From: Streptomyces roseolus
GTDB lineage: Bacteria > Actinomycetota > Actinomycetes > Streptomycetales > Streptomycetaceae
DNA length: 64,000 nt
Direction: 5' to 3'
NCBI RefSeq assembly: GCF_014649855.1
Contig: NZ_BMTV01000031.1
Span: forward strand, 1,312-65,311
Shown: positions 8,135-17,336 of the stretch, in pieces
How positions within the stretch are numbered: the stretch's first letter is position 1
Layout of the letters: each line of letters starts with the position of its first letter
Notes under the pieces: model-generated
Databases searched by the model: none
Seen by the model: the letters and a program-made list of their open reading frames with translations, nothing else
What the model was told of the DNA's origin: nothing
Program-made: the position numbers and the translations under genes

Positions 8135-9048
8135 CAGAGACAGCGGCACCACAGGCACCACGCACCGTCCTGCTGCTCGCGCACACCGGCCGGCCGGCCG
8201 CCGTGCGCAGCGCCGAACTCGTCGTCCTGGGGCTGCTGCGCAGCGGCATCGGCGTCCGCGTCCTGGAGGCGGAGGCGGCCGACCTGCCGCTGCCGCCCTC
8301 CGTGGAGCGGATCCCGGACGAATGCCCCGAGGCGCTCGACGGCTGCGAACTGATCATCGTCCTCGGCGGTGACGGGACACTGCTGCGCGGCGCCGAGTTC
8401 TCCCGGGCCTCCGGCGTCCCCATGCTCGGCGTCAACCTCGGCCGGGTCGGCTTCCTCGCCGAGGCCGAGCGCGACGACCTCGACAAGGTCGTCGACCGGG
8501 TCGTCACCAAGGCGTACGAGGTCGAGGAGCGGATGACCCTCGACGTGGCCGTCTACCAGAACGGGGACGTCCTGCACCGCGACTGGGCGCTCAACGAGGC
8601 GGCCGTCCAGAAGGTGTCCCCGGAGCGGATGCTGGAGGTCGTCCTCGCCATCGACGGGCGCCCGGTGACCGGCTTCGGCTGCGACGGGGTGATCTGCGCG
8701 ACGCCGACCGGCTCGACCGCGTACGCCTTCTCGGCCGGCGGCCCGGTCGTCTGGCCCGAGGTGGAGGCGCTGCTCATGGTGCCGATCGGGGCGCACGCGC
8801 TCTTCGCCAAGCCGCTCGTCACCACCCCCGACTCGGTCCTCGCCGTCGAGGTCGAGCCGCACACCCCGCACGGCGTGCTGTGGTGCGACGGGCGGCGGAC
8901 CGTCGAGCTGCCCTCGGGCGCCCGGGTCGAGGTCCGGCGCGGCGAGGTTCCCGTCCGGCTCGCCCGGCTCCACCACGCCTCCTTCACCGACCGGCTCGTC
9001 GCCAAGTTCGCGCTGCCGGTCTCCGGCTGGCGGGGCGCGCCCCACTGA
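8131..9048 (+). CDS. nadK: NAD kinase
   Basis: This 305-residue cytoplasmic enzyme phosphorylates NAD to NADP. The NAD kinase signature is present: LGGDGTLLRGAEFSR near residue 75, VNLGRVGFLAE, the NE of ALNEAAVQK, GCDGVICATPTGSTAYAFSAGGPVV and IGAHALFAKPLV. The TTG at 8131 overlaps the tlyA stop and has a GGAGG 7 nt upstream, so it is preferred over an in-frame upstream ATG inside tlyA. The tlyA-nadK-recN order is a conserved actinobacterial arrangement. Confidence 0.93.
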   Translation: MTETAAPQAPRTVLLLAHTGRPAAVRSAELVVLGLLRSGIGVRVLEAEAADLPLPPSVERIPDECPEALDGCELIIVLGGDGTLLRGAEFSRASGVPMLGVNLGRVGFLAEAERDDLDKVVDRVVTKAYEVEERMTLDVAVYQNGDVLHRDWALNEAAVQKVSPERMLEVVLAIDGRPVTGFGCDGVICATPTGSTAYAFSAGGPVVWPEVEALLMVPIGAHALFAKPLVTTPDSVLAVEVEPHTPHGVLWCDGRRTVELPSGARVEVRRGEVPVRLARLHHASFTDRLVAKFALPVSGWRGAPH

Positions 9049-9117
9049 TCCGCCCCACCGACCCCCGGTGACCACCCCGAGGCGGGGGTGATGTCGCGTC
9101 CCGGCACGGAAACCTCG

Positions 9118-9123
9118 TATGGT
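9118..9123 (+). promoter_or_regulatory. -10 element (TATGGT) deciding the recN start
   Basis: TATGGT is followed by a 7-nt spacer and GTG at 9131. The first in-frame ATG of the frame (9119) lies inside this hexamer, so it cannot be both promoter and start; the leaderless GTG is preferred. Confidence 0.5.
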
Positions 9124-9130
9124 CTGGGGC

Positions 9131-10870
9131 GTGCTGGAGGAGATGCGGATACGGTCGCTCGGGGTCATCGACGACGCGGTGGTCGAGCTGTCGCCCGGCT
9201 TCACCGCGGTGACCGGTGAGACCGGCGCGGGCAAGACCATGGTCGTCACGAGCCTGGGGCTGCTGCTCGGCGGCCGGGCCGACCCGGCCCTCGTACGGAT
9301 CGGGGCGGGCTCGGCGGTCGTCGAGGGGCGGATCACCCTGCCGCCCGGCGCCGCCGCCGCCGTGCGGGCCCAGGAGGCCGGGGCGGAGCTCGACGAGGGC
9401 GCCCTGCTCGTGACCCGCACGGTCTCCGCCGAGGGGCGCTCGCGGGCCCACCTCGGCGGGCGTTCGGTGCCCGTCGGGCTGCTCGCCGAGCTCGCCGACG
9501 AACTCGTCGCCGTCCACGGCCAGACCGACCAGCAGGGACTGCTGAAGCCCGCCCGGCAGCGCGGCGCCCTCGACCGGTACGCCGGCGAGGCCGTCTCCGG
9601 TCCGCTCGCCGCCTACGGCGAGGCGTACCGCCGGCTGCGGGCCGTCACCACCGAACTGGACGAGATCACCACCCGGGCACGTGAGCGAGCCCAGGAGGCC
9701 GATCTGCTGCGCTTCGGGCTCGCCGAGATCGAGGCCGTCGCGCCGCGGCCCGGCGAGGACGAGGAGCTGGCCGCCGAGGCCGAGCGGCTCGGGCACGCCG
9801 AGGCGCTGGCCTCCGCCGCCGCGCTCGCGCACGCCGCGCTCGCCGGGAACCCGGAGGACCCCGAGTCCGTCGACGCGACCACGCTCGTCGGCGGGGCGGG
9901 GCGGGCCCTGGAGGCCGTGCGCGCGCACGACCCGGCGCTCGCCGCGCTCGCCGACCGGACGGGGGAGATCTCCATCCTGCTCGCCGACGTGGCGCAGGAG
10001 TTGGCCGGGTACGCCGACGACCTGGACGCCGATCCGCTGCGGCTCGCCGCGGTCGAGGAGCGGCGGGCGGCGCTCACCCAGCTCACCCGGAAGTACGGCG
10101 AGTCCGTCACGGCCGTCCTGGCGTGGGCGGAGGAGAGCGCGGAGCGGCTCGGGGAGCTCGACGGCGACGACGAGCGGATCGGGGAGCTGACCGCCGAGCG
10201 GGACAGGCTCCGCGACGAGCTGTCCGTCCTCGCGCAGCGGCTCACCGACGCCCGCGTGGAGGCCGCGGACCGGTTCGCCGGGGCGGTCACCGCCGAACTG
10301 GCCTCGCTGGCGATGCCGCACGCGCGCGTGTCCTTCGACATCCGGCAGACCGAGGCGGCCGACGAGGCGAACGGCGTCCTGGTCGGCGGGCGGTGGGTCG
10401 CGTACGGGCCGTCCGGCGTCGACGAGGTCGAACTGCTGCTCGCCCCGCACCCGGGGGCGCCGCCCCGGCCCATCGCCAAGGGCGCGTCCGGCGGTGAGCT
10501 GTCGCGGGTCATGCTCGCCGTCGAGGTGGTCTTCGCCGGGGTCGACCCGGTGCCGACGTACCTCTTCGACGAGGTCGACGCCGGCGTCGGCGGCAAGGCG
10601 GCCGTGGAGATCGGCCGCCGGCTCGCCAAGCTGGCCCGCACCGCGCAGGTCGTCGTCGTCACCCACCTGCCGCAGGTGGCCGCCTTCGCCGACCGGCAGC
10701 TGCTGGTGGAGAAGACCAACGACGGCTCGGTGACCCGGTCCGGCGTCACCGTCCTGGAGGGCGAGGAGCGGGTCCGCGAACTCTCCCGCATGCTCGCGGG
10801 CCAGGAGGACTCCGAGACCGCCCGGGCCCACGCGGAGGAGCTGCTGGCCACGGCCAGGGCGGATGCCTGA
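9131..10870 (+). CDS. recN: DNA repair protein RecN
   Basis: This 579-residue SMC-like ATPase acts in double-strand break repair. The N-terminal ATPase half starts MRIRSLGVIDDAVVELSPG with Walker A GETGAGKTMVV at about residue 30 and the Q-loop region VHGQTDQQGLLKP. The middle (about residues 160-370) is a Glu/Arg/Ala-rich coiled coil with a hinge region. The C-terminal half has the signature KGASGGELSRVMLA, Walker B TYLFDEVDAGVGG and the H-loop VVVTHLPQVAAFAD. The start at GTG 9131 fits the conserved MLEEMRIRSLGV beginning and a -10 element 7 nt upstream. Confidence 0.93.
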   Translation: MLEEMRIRSLGVIDDAVVELSPGFTAVTGETGAGKTMVVTSLGLLLGGRADPALVRIGAGSAVVEGRITLPPGAAAAVRAQEAGAELDEGALLVTRTVSAEGRSRAHLGGRSVPVGLLAELADELVAVHGQTDQQGLLKPARQRGALDRYAGEAVSGPLAAYGEAYRRLRAVTTELDEITTRARERAQEADLLRFGLAEIEAVAPRPGEDEELAAEAERLGHAEALASAAALAHAALAGNPEDPESVDATTLVGGAGRALEAVRAHDPALAALADRTGEISILLADVAQELAGYADDLDADPLRLAAVEERRAALTQLTRKYGESVTAVLAWAEESAERLGELDGDDERIGELTAERDRLRDELSVLAQRLTDARVEAADRFAGAVTAELASLAMPHARVSFDIRQTEAADEANGVLVGGRWVAYGPSGVDEVELLLAPHPGAPPRPIAKGASGGELSRVMLAVEVVFAGVDPVPTYLFDEVDAGVGGKAAVEIGRRLAKLARTAQVVVVTHLPQVAAFADRQLLVEKTNDGSVTRSGVTVLEGEERVRELSRMLAGQEDSETARAHAEELLATARADA

Positions 10871-10876
10871 GGCGTC

Positions 10877-10915
10877 CCCCGCGCGGGGCTCCCGGGCGGC
10901 CCGGGGCGCGCGGGG
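10877..10915 (+). terminator. probable recN terminator
   Basis: An 8-bp GC stem (10877-10884 with 10908-10915) encloses a second smaller CCGGG-CGG-CCCGG hairpin, 7 nt after the recN stop. No T-tract is present. Confidence 0.45.
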
Positions 10916-11053
10916 TCGTGTGCGCGCGCTCGCCCGGACGGGTGAATCCGGGGGCGGGGTCGTGCGACCGGCGCCCGGCCGGGCGGGGAACGTTGCGGTG
11001 TCGGTGCCGGAACGTGCGTACGGGTGGCCGCCGGGGCTGGCATCCTTGGGCGC

Positions 11054-12145
11054 GTGACACAGCTCCGTACGGTCCAAGTGCTGGGCGGCGGCAGCGCGGG
11101 CAGCAGCGCTCACGTCCGATCACTTGCCTCGGGGCTGGTGGCGAGGGGCGTCCGGGTGACCGTGTGCGCTCCGGCCGAACTCGACCGCCTCTACGACTAC
11201 TCCGGGGCCGGCGCGCACGTCGTGCCGCTGCCGCGCCGCAACGACCCGGCGACCGTCGGCGTGCTCCGCAACGCCTGCATCGGCGCCGACGTCGTCCACG
11301 CGCACGGACTGCACGCCTCCGTCCGGGCCGCGCTCGCCGTCTCCGGCGCCGTCGGGCCCGCCCGCGTCCCGCTCGTCACCACCTGGCACGGGCGGCCGTA
11401 CGCCGAGGGGCCCAAGGCCGGGCTCGTACGGCTCCTGGAACGCCGGACCGTACGGGCCGCGGCCGTCGTCCTCGGGACCTCCTCCGAACTCGTCGACCGG
11501 GCCCGGCGGCGCGGGGCGCGCGACGCCCGGCTCGCGCCCGTCACCGTGCCCGCCGCGCGGGGGCCCGTCTGCCTCCACGACGGCAAGGCCCGCGCCGAAC
11601 TCGGCGCCGTCGACCGGCCCCTGCTCATGGCCGTCGGCGCGCTCGAACCCGGGCGCGGGTACGGGACGCTGCTCGACGCGGCGCGGGAGTGGCGGGAGCT
11701 GGAGCCGCAGCCGCTGCTCGTCATCGCCGGCGAGGGGCGCGAACGGGCCGCGCTGCAGCGGCGGATCGTGGCGGAAGGCCTCGCCGCGCGGCTCATCGGG
11801 CGCCGCGACGACGTCGCCGAACTCCTCGCCGCGGCGGACGTCGCGGTGCTGCCGTCGCGCTGGGAGGCCCGGTCCCTGCTCGCGCAGGAGGCGCTGCGGC
11901 TCGGCGTGCCGCTGGTCGCCACCGCGGTCGGAGGCGTACCGGAACTCGTCGGCGACGCGGCGGAACTGGTGCCGTACGGGGACGCGGCGGCGCTCGCCAC
12001 GGCGGTGCGGGGCCTCCTGGAGGACGCGGAGCGGCGGATGGACCTCGCGGCGGCGGGACGGGTGCAGGCGGGGACGTGGCCCTCGGAGGACGACACCATC
12101 GCGCACGTCCTGAGCGTGTACGACGAGCTCGCGGCGGCGCGTTAG
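11054..12145 (+). CDS. GT4-type glycosyltransferase family protein
   Basis: This 363-residue GT-B fold enzyme has the GT4 layout. The N-terminal domain contains a glycine-rich loop GGGSAGSSAHVRSLASGLVARGV, a DVVHAHGLHAS strand and TTWHGRPYAEGPK. The C-terminal nucleotide-sugar domain has GALEPGRGYGTLLDA, VIAGEGRERAAL, DDVAELLAAADVAVLPSRWEARSLLAQEALRLGVPLVATAVGGVPELVGD, the usual E-x7-E region. Acceptor and donor are unknown; a cell-wall or lipid glycan is plausible. The GTG at 11054 begins at a leaderless-type distance from CATCCT. The stop codon lies at the edge of a 152-bp MITE-like element, so the natural C-terminus may have been altered. Confidence 0.85.
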   Translation: MTQLRTVQVLGGGSAGSSAHVRSLASGLVARGVRVTVCAPAELDRLYDYSGAGAHVVPLPRRNDPATVGVLRNACIGADVVHAHGLHASVRAALAVSGAVGPARVPLVTTWHGRPYAEGPKAGLVRLLERRTVRAAAVVLGTSSELVDRARRRGARDARLAPVTVPAARGPVCLHDGKARAELGAVDRPLLMAVGALEPGRGYGTLLDAAREWRELEPQPLLVIAGEGRERAALQRRIVAEGLAARLIGRRDDVAELLAAADVAVLPSRWEARSLLAQEALRLGVPLVATAVGGVPELVGDAAELVPYGDAAALATAVRGLLEDAERRMDLAAAGRVQAGTWPSEDDTIAHVLSVYDELAAAR

Positions 12146-12295
12146 TGTCCTGAGTCGGAGATTCCTGGGTAGTTCTCCCAGCCTCCGGCTTCCGGGCCGA
12201 CGGTTCCAGGTCGAGCCCCACCCTGGTGAGAAGCGGGCGCGACCGCCGACCGATCGAAGCAGAGATCTGCCTGAAGACTTCCGACTCGGGACACT
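12144..12295. mobile_element. MITE-like 152-bp element with 16-bp terminal inverted repeats
   Basis: AGTGTCCTGAGTCGGA at 12144-12159 is matched in inverted orientation by TCCGACTCGGGACACT at 12280-12295, with 15 of 16 positions paired. The 120 bp between them carry no ORF with coding character and no transposase. The geometry is that of a non-autonomous insertion element (MITE) or an IS end-to-end remnant. No clear target duplication is visible, with TT on the left and GG on the right. It fills most of the space between the glycosyltransferase and pucR. Confidence 0.6.
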
Positions 12296-12358
12296 GGGCG
12301 TCGCGGGCCCGGCACGATCCGAAGGGAACGGCCCGGCCCCGGCGCGCCCGCCCGGGGG

Positions 12359-13981
12359 TCACGCCGTGTGCCGCCGCGCGCGGAGCGCCAGGGAGAGGGC
12401 CAGGACCGTCTGGGGGTCGTCCAGGTCCGTGCCGAGGAGTTCGGAGATGCGGGCCAGGCGGTTGTAGAGCGTCTGGCGGTTGAGGTGGAGCTCGCGAGCC
12501 GTCTCCGCCTTGCGGCCCGCGTGCGCCAGGTACGTCTCCAGCGTGGGGAGGAGCGGCGGCCGCGAGGCGCGGTCGTGGTCGCGGAGAGGACCGATCGCGC
12601 GGTCGACGAAGGCCGCCAGGTCCGGGTGGTCGCGCAGCCGCCACAGCAGCAGGTCGATGTCCAGGCGCCGGGCGTCGTACCAGGGCCGGTCCGTCAGGCC
12701 CTGCGCCGCCGTGGCCGTCTCCGCCGCGTGCCGCAGGCCCGCCGACGCCGCCGCCCAGCCGCCGGCCATGCCGACCACCACGACCGGCGGATGCGCGCCG
12801 GCGCCTTCGAGGCCGGCCCGTTCGACGCCGGCCCGCAGCGCCGCCGCGACCCGGTCCGCGACCGCCGTCCGCTCCGACTCCGAGCGCAGGCCCAGGAGGA
12901 GCGGGACGCGGCCCTCGACCGGGCGGACGCCGAGGAGGGCGGGGACGCCGACGGCGGCCAGCTCCTCGTGGACGGCGCGGGCGAGCAGCGCCCAGCTGCC
13001 GGACGGGGACAGTTCGGGGGCGAGCCGCATGACGACCGGGAGCAGCGGGCCGTCGCCGGGGCGGAAGCCGAGGACGCGGGCCTGCGCCGGGGCGTCCTCG
13101 GCCGAGATCCGCCCCTCCGCCAGGTCGGTCAGGAAGTCGCCGCGGCCCCGGGCCGCCAGCTCCTCCTCCTGCCGGGCCTGCATGAGGACGACGGCGAGGA
13201 GTCCGGCCGCCCGCTCGGCGGCCATCCGGTGGACGGGGGAAAGGGCGCCGGAGACCGCCAGGAGGACGAGGCGGGCCCGCACCGAGCCCGTACCGGGACC
13301 CCCGCCGGGGACGTCGACGAGGACCGTGCCGGTCGGCGGCCCGGACTCGCGGGCGGCGCGCCGGCCGCGGAGGCCGTCCCAGACCTGGAGCGGGTCGGCG
13401 GGCCCGGACTCGGTGCCCGCCGCGTACAGGAGCTGTCCCTCGGCGGTCTCCAGGAAGACCGGGTTCGCGGCGAAGTCGGAGAGGATCCGGAGGACCTGGG
13501 GCACCCCGCCGCCGCCGAGGAGCGCCTCGGTGCACTGCCGGTGGACCTCCTCGGCCCGCCGCTGGAGCGCGTAGTGGCCGTTGACGATCTCGGTGTGGAT
13601 CTCCTCCGTGACGGCGACGAAGGGGACCTCGCGGTGGAGCTGGACGAGCGGCAGCCCGGCGGCCCGCGCGGCCTCCACTATCGTCGCCGGCAGCCGGGCG
13701 AAGCGCGGGCCGAGCTCGACGACGAGGGCGGCGATGCCGCGGTCGGCGAGGCGGCGGACGAAGGCCCGCTGCTCGGCCGGGCGGGTGCCGAGGCCCAGGC
13801 CGGTCGTCAGGAGCAGCTCGCCGCCCTTCAGCAGGGACGCGATGTTCGGCACCTCGCCGGCGTGGACCCAGCGCACGGTCCGCTGGAGCCGGTCCGCCCC
13901 GGCGACGACCTCCGGAAGGCCGCTGCGGAGCCCCGGCAGTTCGAGTGCCCGTTGTACGGTGATGCCGCCCTGCGTGTCCAT
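12359..13981 (-). CDS. PucR family transcriptional regulator
   Basis: This 540-residue regulator has the PucR architecture. The N-terminal PucR domain (residues 5-125) contains the family segment WVHAGEVPNIASLLKGGELLLTTGLGL. A central ligand-sensing region with GGDEF-like topology follows, then the C-terminal HTH (HTH_30) ARELHLNRQTLYNRLARISELLG. It is divergent from an APC permease and a monoamine oxidase, so it probably controls use of an amine or amino acid. Family members respond to purine-degradation, GABA or polyamine signals. The ATG at 13981 is chosen because TACCGT lies 6 nt upstream, predicting a leaderless mRNA. Confidence 0.9.
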   Translation of the reverse strand: MDTQGGITVQRALELPGLRSGLPEVVAGADRLQRTVRWVHAGEVPNIASLLKGGELLLTTGLGLGTRPAEQRAFVRRLADRGIAALVVELGPRFARLPATIVEAARAAGLPLVQLHREVPFVAVTEEIHTEIVNGHYALQRRAEEVHRQCTEALLGGGGVPQVLRILSDFAANPVFLETAEGQLLYAAGTESGPADPLQVWDGLRGRRAARESGPPTGTVLVDVPGGGPGTGSVRARLVLLAVSGALSPVHRMAAERAAGLLAVVLMQARQEEELAARGRGDFLTDLAEGRISAEDAPAQARVLGFRPGDGPLLPVVMRLAPELSPSGSWALLARAVHEELAAVGVPALLGVRPVEGRVPLLLGLRSESERTAVADRVAAALRAGVERAGLEGAGAHPPVVVVGMAGGWAAASAGLRHAAETATAAQGLTDRPWYDARRLDIDLLLWRLRDHPDLAAFVDRAIGPLRDHDRASRPPLLPTLETYLAHAGRKAETARELHLNRQTLYNRLARISELLGTDLDDPQTVLALSLALRARRHTA

Positions 13982-13987
13982 GGGCGG

Positions 13988-13993
13988 ACGGTA
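13988..13993 (-). promoter_or_regulatory. -10 element (TACCGT) of the pucR-type gene
   Basis: TACCGT on the minus strand is followed by CCGCCC and the ATG. It lies in the 159-bp divergent region shared with the permease gene, where the regulator's operator is also expected. Confidence 0.45.
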
Positions 13994-14140
13994 TCGCCCG
14001 CCGTGTTTCCCGGACATCACCCGATCGTCAACCGGTCGGACACTTCGTACAACGGACCGGCAACTCGTCGTGTCGTGGCGGGAATTGTGTGACCACCTGT
14101 CGCTTGTGGCCTACATCACTTCCGAGGATGCTCTCGCGCC

Positions 14141-15664
14141 ATGGCAGACACCTCCAGCAAGGGGCCCGCGCCCCGCGTCGACCGGCTCAAGGCGAACTCC
14201 GTCGGGCTCGTCGGCGTCGTCTTCATGGCCGTGGCCACCGCCGCGCCGATCACCGCGATGACCGGAAACCTCCCCATCGCCGTCGGCTTCGGCAACGGCA
14301 CCGGCGCGCCCGCCGGCTACCTCTTCGCCACCCTCGTCCTCACCGTCTTCTCCGTCGGCTACGTGGCCATGGCCAAGCGGATCACCGCCGCCGGAGCCTT
14401 CTACGGCTACATCTCGCACGGCCTCGGCCGGATCGCCGGCATGGCCTCCGGCATGCTCGCCGTCCTCGCGTACATCGTCTTCGAGGCGTCCATCGTCGGC
14501 GTCTTCGCCTACTTCGCGAAGACCACCGTCGCCGACCAGCTCGGCGCCGACCTGCCGTGGATCCTGTACGCGGCCGCCATGCTGGCCGTCACGGCCGTCC
14601 TGTCGTACTTCGACATCAACCTGACCGCCAAGGCCCTCGGCGTCATGCTCATCGCGGAGATCGCCGTCCTCTTCGCGGTCGCCACCGCCGTCCTCGTCCA
14701 CGGCGGCGGCCCCGACGGCATCCCCGTCGAGCCGATCAACCCGAAGAACGCCTTCACCGGCGCCTCCGCCGGGCTCGGCCTCTTCTTCGCCTTCTGGTCC
14801 TGGGTCGGCTTCGAGTCGACGGCCATGTACGGCGAGGAGTCCCGCGACCCCAAGCGCGTCATCCCCCGCGCCACCCTCGTCTCCGTCGTCGGCGTCGGCC
14901 TCTTCTACATCTACGTGTCCTGGATGGCGATCGCCGGGAACGGCCTCACCGGCTCGGTGGAGCTGTCGTCCTCCAGCAGCCCGCTCGACCTCTTCTTCGC
15001 GCCGGCCCACACCTTCATCGGCGCCTGGGCCGTCGACGCCTTCCAGTGGCTGCTGCTCACCGGCTCCTTCGCCTGCGGCATGGCCTTCCACCAGTGCGCC
15101 TCGCGCTACCTCTACGCCATCGGCCGCGAGGGCTTCCTCCACCCCGCCCTCGGCCGCACCCACCCCAAGCACGCCTCCCCTTACCTCGCCTCCTTCGCGC
15201 AGAGCGCCATCGCCGTCGTCCTCGTCGGCGCCTTCTGGCTCACCGGCCAGGACCCCTACATCCACCTCTACACGCTGCTCGCGATCCTCGGCACGATGGC
15301 GATCCTCATCGTGCAGACCCTCTGCTCCTTCGCCGTCATCGGCTACTTCCGCCGGAACCACCCCGAGGACCGGCACTGGTTCAGGACCCTCACCGCGCCC
15401 CTCCTCGGCGGCATCGGCATGACCGCCGTCGTCGTCCTCCTCGTCGTCAACATGGAGACCGCGGCCGGGCTCGCCGCCGACTCCCTCTTCTTCAAGGCGA
15501 TCCCGTGGATCGTCGGCGGAGTCTTCCTCGGCGGCCTCGCCCTCGGCTTCCACCTGAAGGCCCGGCACCCCGAGCGGTACGAGATCATCGGCCGGATCGT
15601 CCTGGAGGACGCCGCCGAACGCGACGACGAGCAGGCGGAGCCCGTACCTGCAGCGCACGGCTGA
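14141..15664 (+). CDS. APC superfamily amino acid/amine permease
   Basis: This 507-residue membrane protein has about twelve hydrophobic segments. Its first segments (SVGLVGVVFMAVATAAPITAM, then GAFYGYISHGLGR) match the unwound TM1 and TM2 of the amino acid-polyamine-organocation family. FFAFWSWVGFESTAMYGEESRDPKRVIPRATL is the conserved TM6-TM7 region. The C-terminus is a charged cytoplasmic tail. It is followed 31 bp later by the oxidase gene with its own AGGAG. Import of an amine or amino acid that the oxidase acts on is inferred from context; the actual substrate is not deducible. Confidence 0.9.
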   Translation: MADTSSKGPAPRVDRLKANSVGLVGVVFMAVATAAPITAMTGNLPIAVGFGNGTGAPAGYLFATLVLTVFSVGYVAMAKRITAAGAFYGYISHGLGRIAGMASGMLAVLAYIVFEASIVGVFAYFAKTTVADQLGADLPWILYAAAMLAVTAVLSYFDINLTAKALGVMLIAEIAVLFAVATAVLVHGGGPDGIPVEPINPKNAFTGASAGLGLFFAFWSWVGFESTAMYGEESRDPKRVIPRATLVSVVGVGLFYIYVSWMAIAGNGLTGSVELSSSSSPLDLFFAPAHTFIGAWAVDAFQWLLLTGSFACGMAFHQCASRYLYAIGREGFLHPALGRTHPKHASPYLASFAQSAIAVVLVGAFWLTGQDPYIHLYTLLAILGTMAILIVQTLCSFAVIGYFRRNHPEDRHWFRTLTAPLLGGIGMTAVVVLLVVNMETAAGLAADSLFFKAIPWIVGGVFLGGLALGFHLKARHPERYEIIGRIVLEDAAERDDEQAEPVPAAHG

Positions 15665-15695
15665 CCCCTCACCGCCAACCCTCCAGGAGCGCCCC

Positions 15696-17333
15696 ATGGC
15701 ACGCACCAACCCGATGCACCTCCTGAACCGCCTCGCCGCCGACCACGCCGACGCCCGCCGGCTCGGCCTGCCCGTCGACGAGCTGCGCGGCCTGCGCCGC
15801 GACCCGCTCGGCCGCCGCACCCTCCTCAAGGCCGCCGCCGCGGCCGGCGTCGCGGTCTCCGCGGGAGCCGCGGCCGCGCCCGCCGTCGCCGCCGTGCCCG
15901 ACCCTCCGGTGCGGTCCGACGCCCGGATCGTCGTCGTCGGCGCCGGCATCGCCGGACTCACCGCCGCCCTCACCCTCCAGGACGCGGGCCTCGCCCCCGT
16001 CCTCCACGAGGCCGACCCGGCCCGCGTCGGCGGCCGCATCTGGACCCAGCGCGCCCACTGGGCCTACGGGCAGACCTCCGAGATCGGCGGCGAGCTCATC
16101 GACACCGGCCACAAGAAGATGCTGGAGCTCTGCCGCCGCTTCGGACTCCCCGTCGAGGACTTCCTCGGCGGCGGCCCCAACGGCGCCGAAGAGGTCCTCT
16201 GGTTCGACGGCGGCTACTACCCGCGCCACCAGGCCGACGAGGACTTCAACGGCGTCTACCAGGCCCTGCGCCGCGACCTGTCGGAGGCGGGGGAGGTCTC
16301 CTGGAACCGGACGACCCCCACCGGCACCGCCCTCGACACCATGTCGGTGTACGAGTGGATCGAGAGCCGCGTCCCCGGCGGGCACGCCTCGCCGCTGGGG
16401 AAGTTCATCGACGTCGCCTACAACGTCGAGTACGGCGCCGACACCACCGAACAGTCCTCGCTCGCCCTCGTCCTGCTCATGGGCTACCAGACCAATCCCG
16501 GCAACTTCAACGTCTGGGGCCTGTCCAACGAGCGCTACCACATCACCGGAGGCAACGACCGGCTCCCGAACGCCATCGCCGCGGCCCTCAAGCCCGGAAC
16601 CCTCCGCAGGGGCTCCTCCCTCCAGGCCGTACGGGCCAACGCCGACGGCACCCAGACGCTGACCTTCGCCGAGGGCGGCACCACCCGCACCGTCACCGCC
16701 GACCACACCGTCCTGTGCGTCCCGCTGCCGGTCCTCCAGCGGCTCGACCTCACCCGGGCCGGCTTCGACCCGCTCATGACGAACCTCCTCCGGGACGCCC
16801 GCATGGGCCACTGCACCAAGCTCAACATGCAGTTCGGCACCCGCCCCTGGCGCGGCACCGGCCCCTGGCCCGGGGTCTCCGCCGGCGACTGCTTCACCGA
16901 CCTGGACGTCCAGCAGACCTGGGACACCACCAAGATCCAGGGCGGCACCGGCGGCATCCTCATCCAGTACAACGGCGGCGGCCTCGCCCGGAACCTCGAC
17001 CCCGCCGGACCCTTCTCCACCGAGTCCGACCCGTACGTGAGGAACCTGGTGAGCCGCTACCTCACCGGCGTCGACGCCTTCTTCCCCGGCACCTCACGGG
17101 CCTGGAACGGCCGCGCCCAGCTCTCCGCCTGGCACAAGAACCCGAACGCCCTCGGCGCGTACTCCTGCTGGCCGGTGGGCTACCTCCACCGGTACGCCGG
17201 GTACGAGGGCACCGCCCAGGGCAACGTCCACATCGGCGGCGAGCACTGCTCCTACGACTTCCAGGGCTTCATGGAGGGCGGCGCCACCGAGGGCGAGCGG
17301 GCCGCGCGGGAGGTGATCGACGCCCTGCGGTAG
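15696..17333 (+). CDS. flavin monoamine oxidase family protein with Tat signal
   Basis: This 545-residue FAD enzyme carries a twin-arginine signal at residues 34-70 (LGRRTLLKAAAAAG followed by an Ala-rich stretch), preceded by an unusually long N-region. The dinucleotide-binding motif IVVVGAGIAGLTAALTLQDAG is followed by the E-x9-GGR motif (HEADPARVGGRIWT) and the C-terminal FAD motif GNVHIGGEHCSYDFQGFMEGGATEGERAA. These identify an amine oxidase that releases aldehyde, ammonia and peroxide outside the membrane. It probably forms an amine-use module with the permease and the divergent PucR regulator. Confidence 0.9.
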   Translation: MARTNPMHLLNRLAADHADARRLGLPVDELRGLRRDPLGRRTLLKAAAAAGVAVSAGAAAAPAVAAVPDPPVRSDARIVVVGAGIAGLTAALTLQDAGLAPVLHEADPARVGGRIWTQRAHWAYGQTSEIGGELIDTGHKKMLELCRRFGLPVEDFLGGGPNGAEEVLWFDGGYYPRHQADEDFNGVYQALRRDLSEAGEVSWNRTTPTGTALDTMSVYEWIESRVPGGHASPLGKFIDVAYNVEYGADTTEQSSLALVLLMGYQTNPGNFNVWGLSNERYHITGGNDRLPNAIAAALKPGTLRRGSSLQAVRANADGTQTLTFAEGGTTRTVTADHTVLCVPLPVLQRLDLTRAGFDPLMTNLLRDARMGHCTKLNMQFGTRPWRGTGPWPGVSAGDCFTDLDVQQTWDTTKIQGGTGGILIQYNGGGLARNLDPAGPFSTESDPYVRNLVSRYLTGVDAFFPGTSRAWNGRAQLSAWHKNPNALGAYSCWPVGYLHRYAGYEGTAQGNVHIGGEHCSYDFQGFMEGGATEGERAAREVIDALR

Positions 17334-17336
17334 CGG

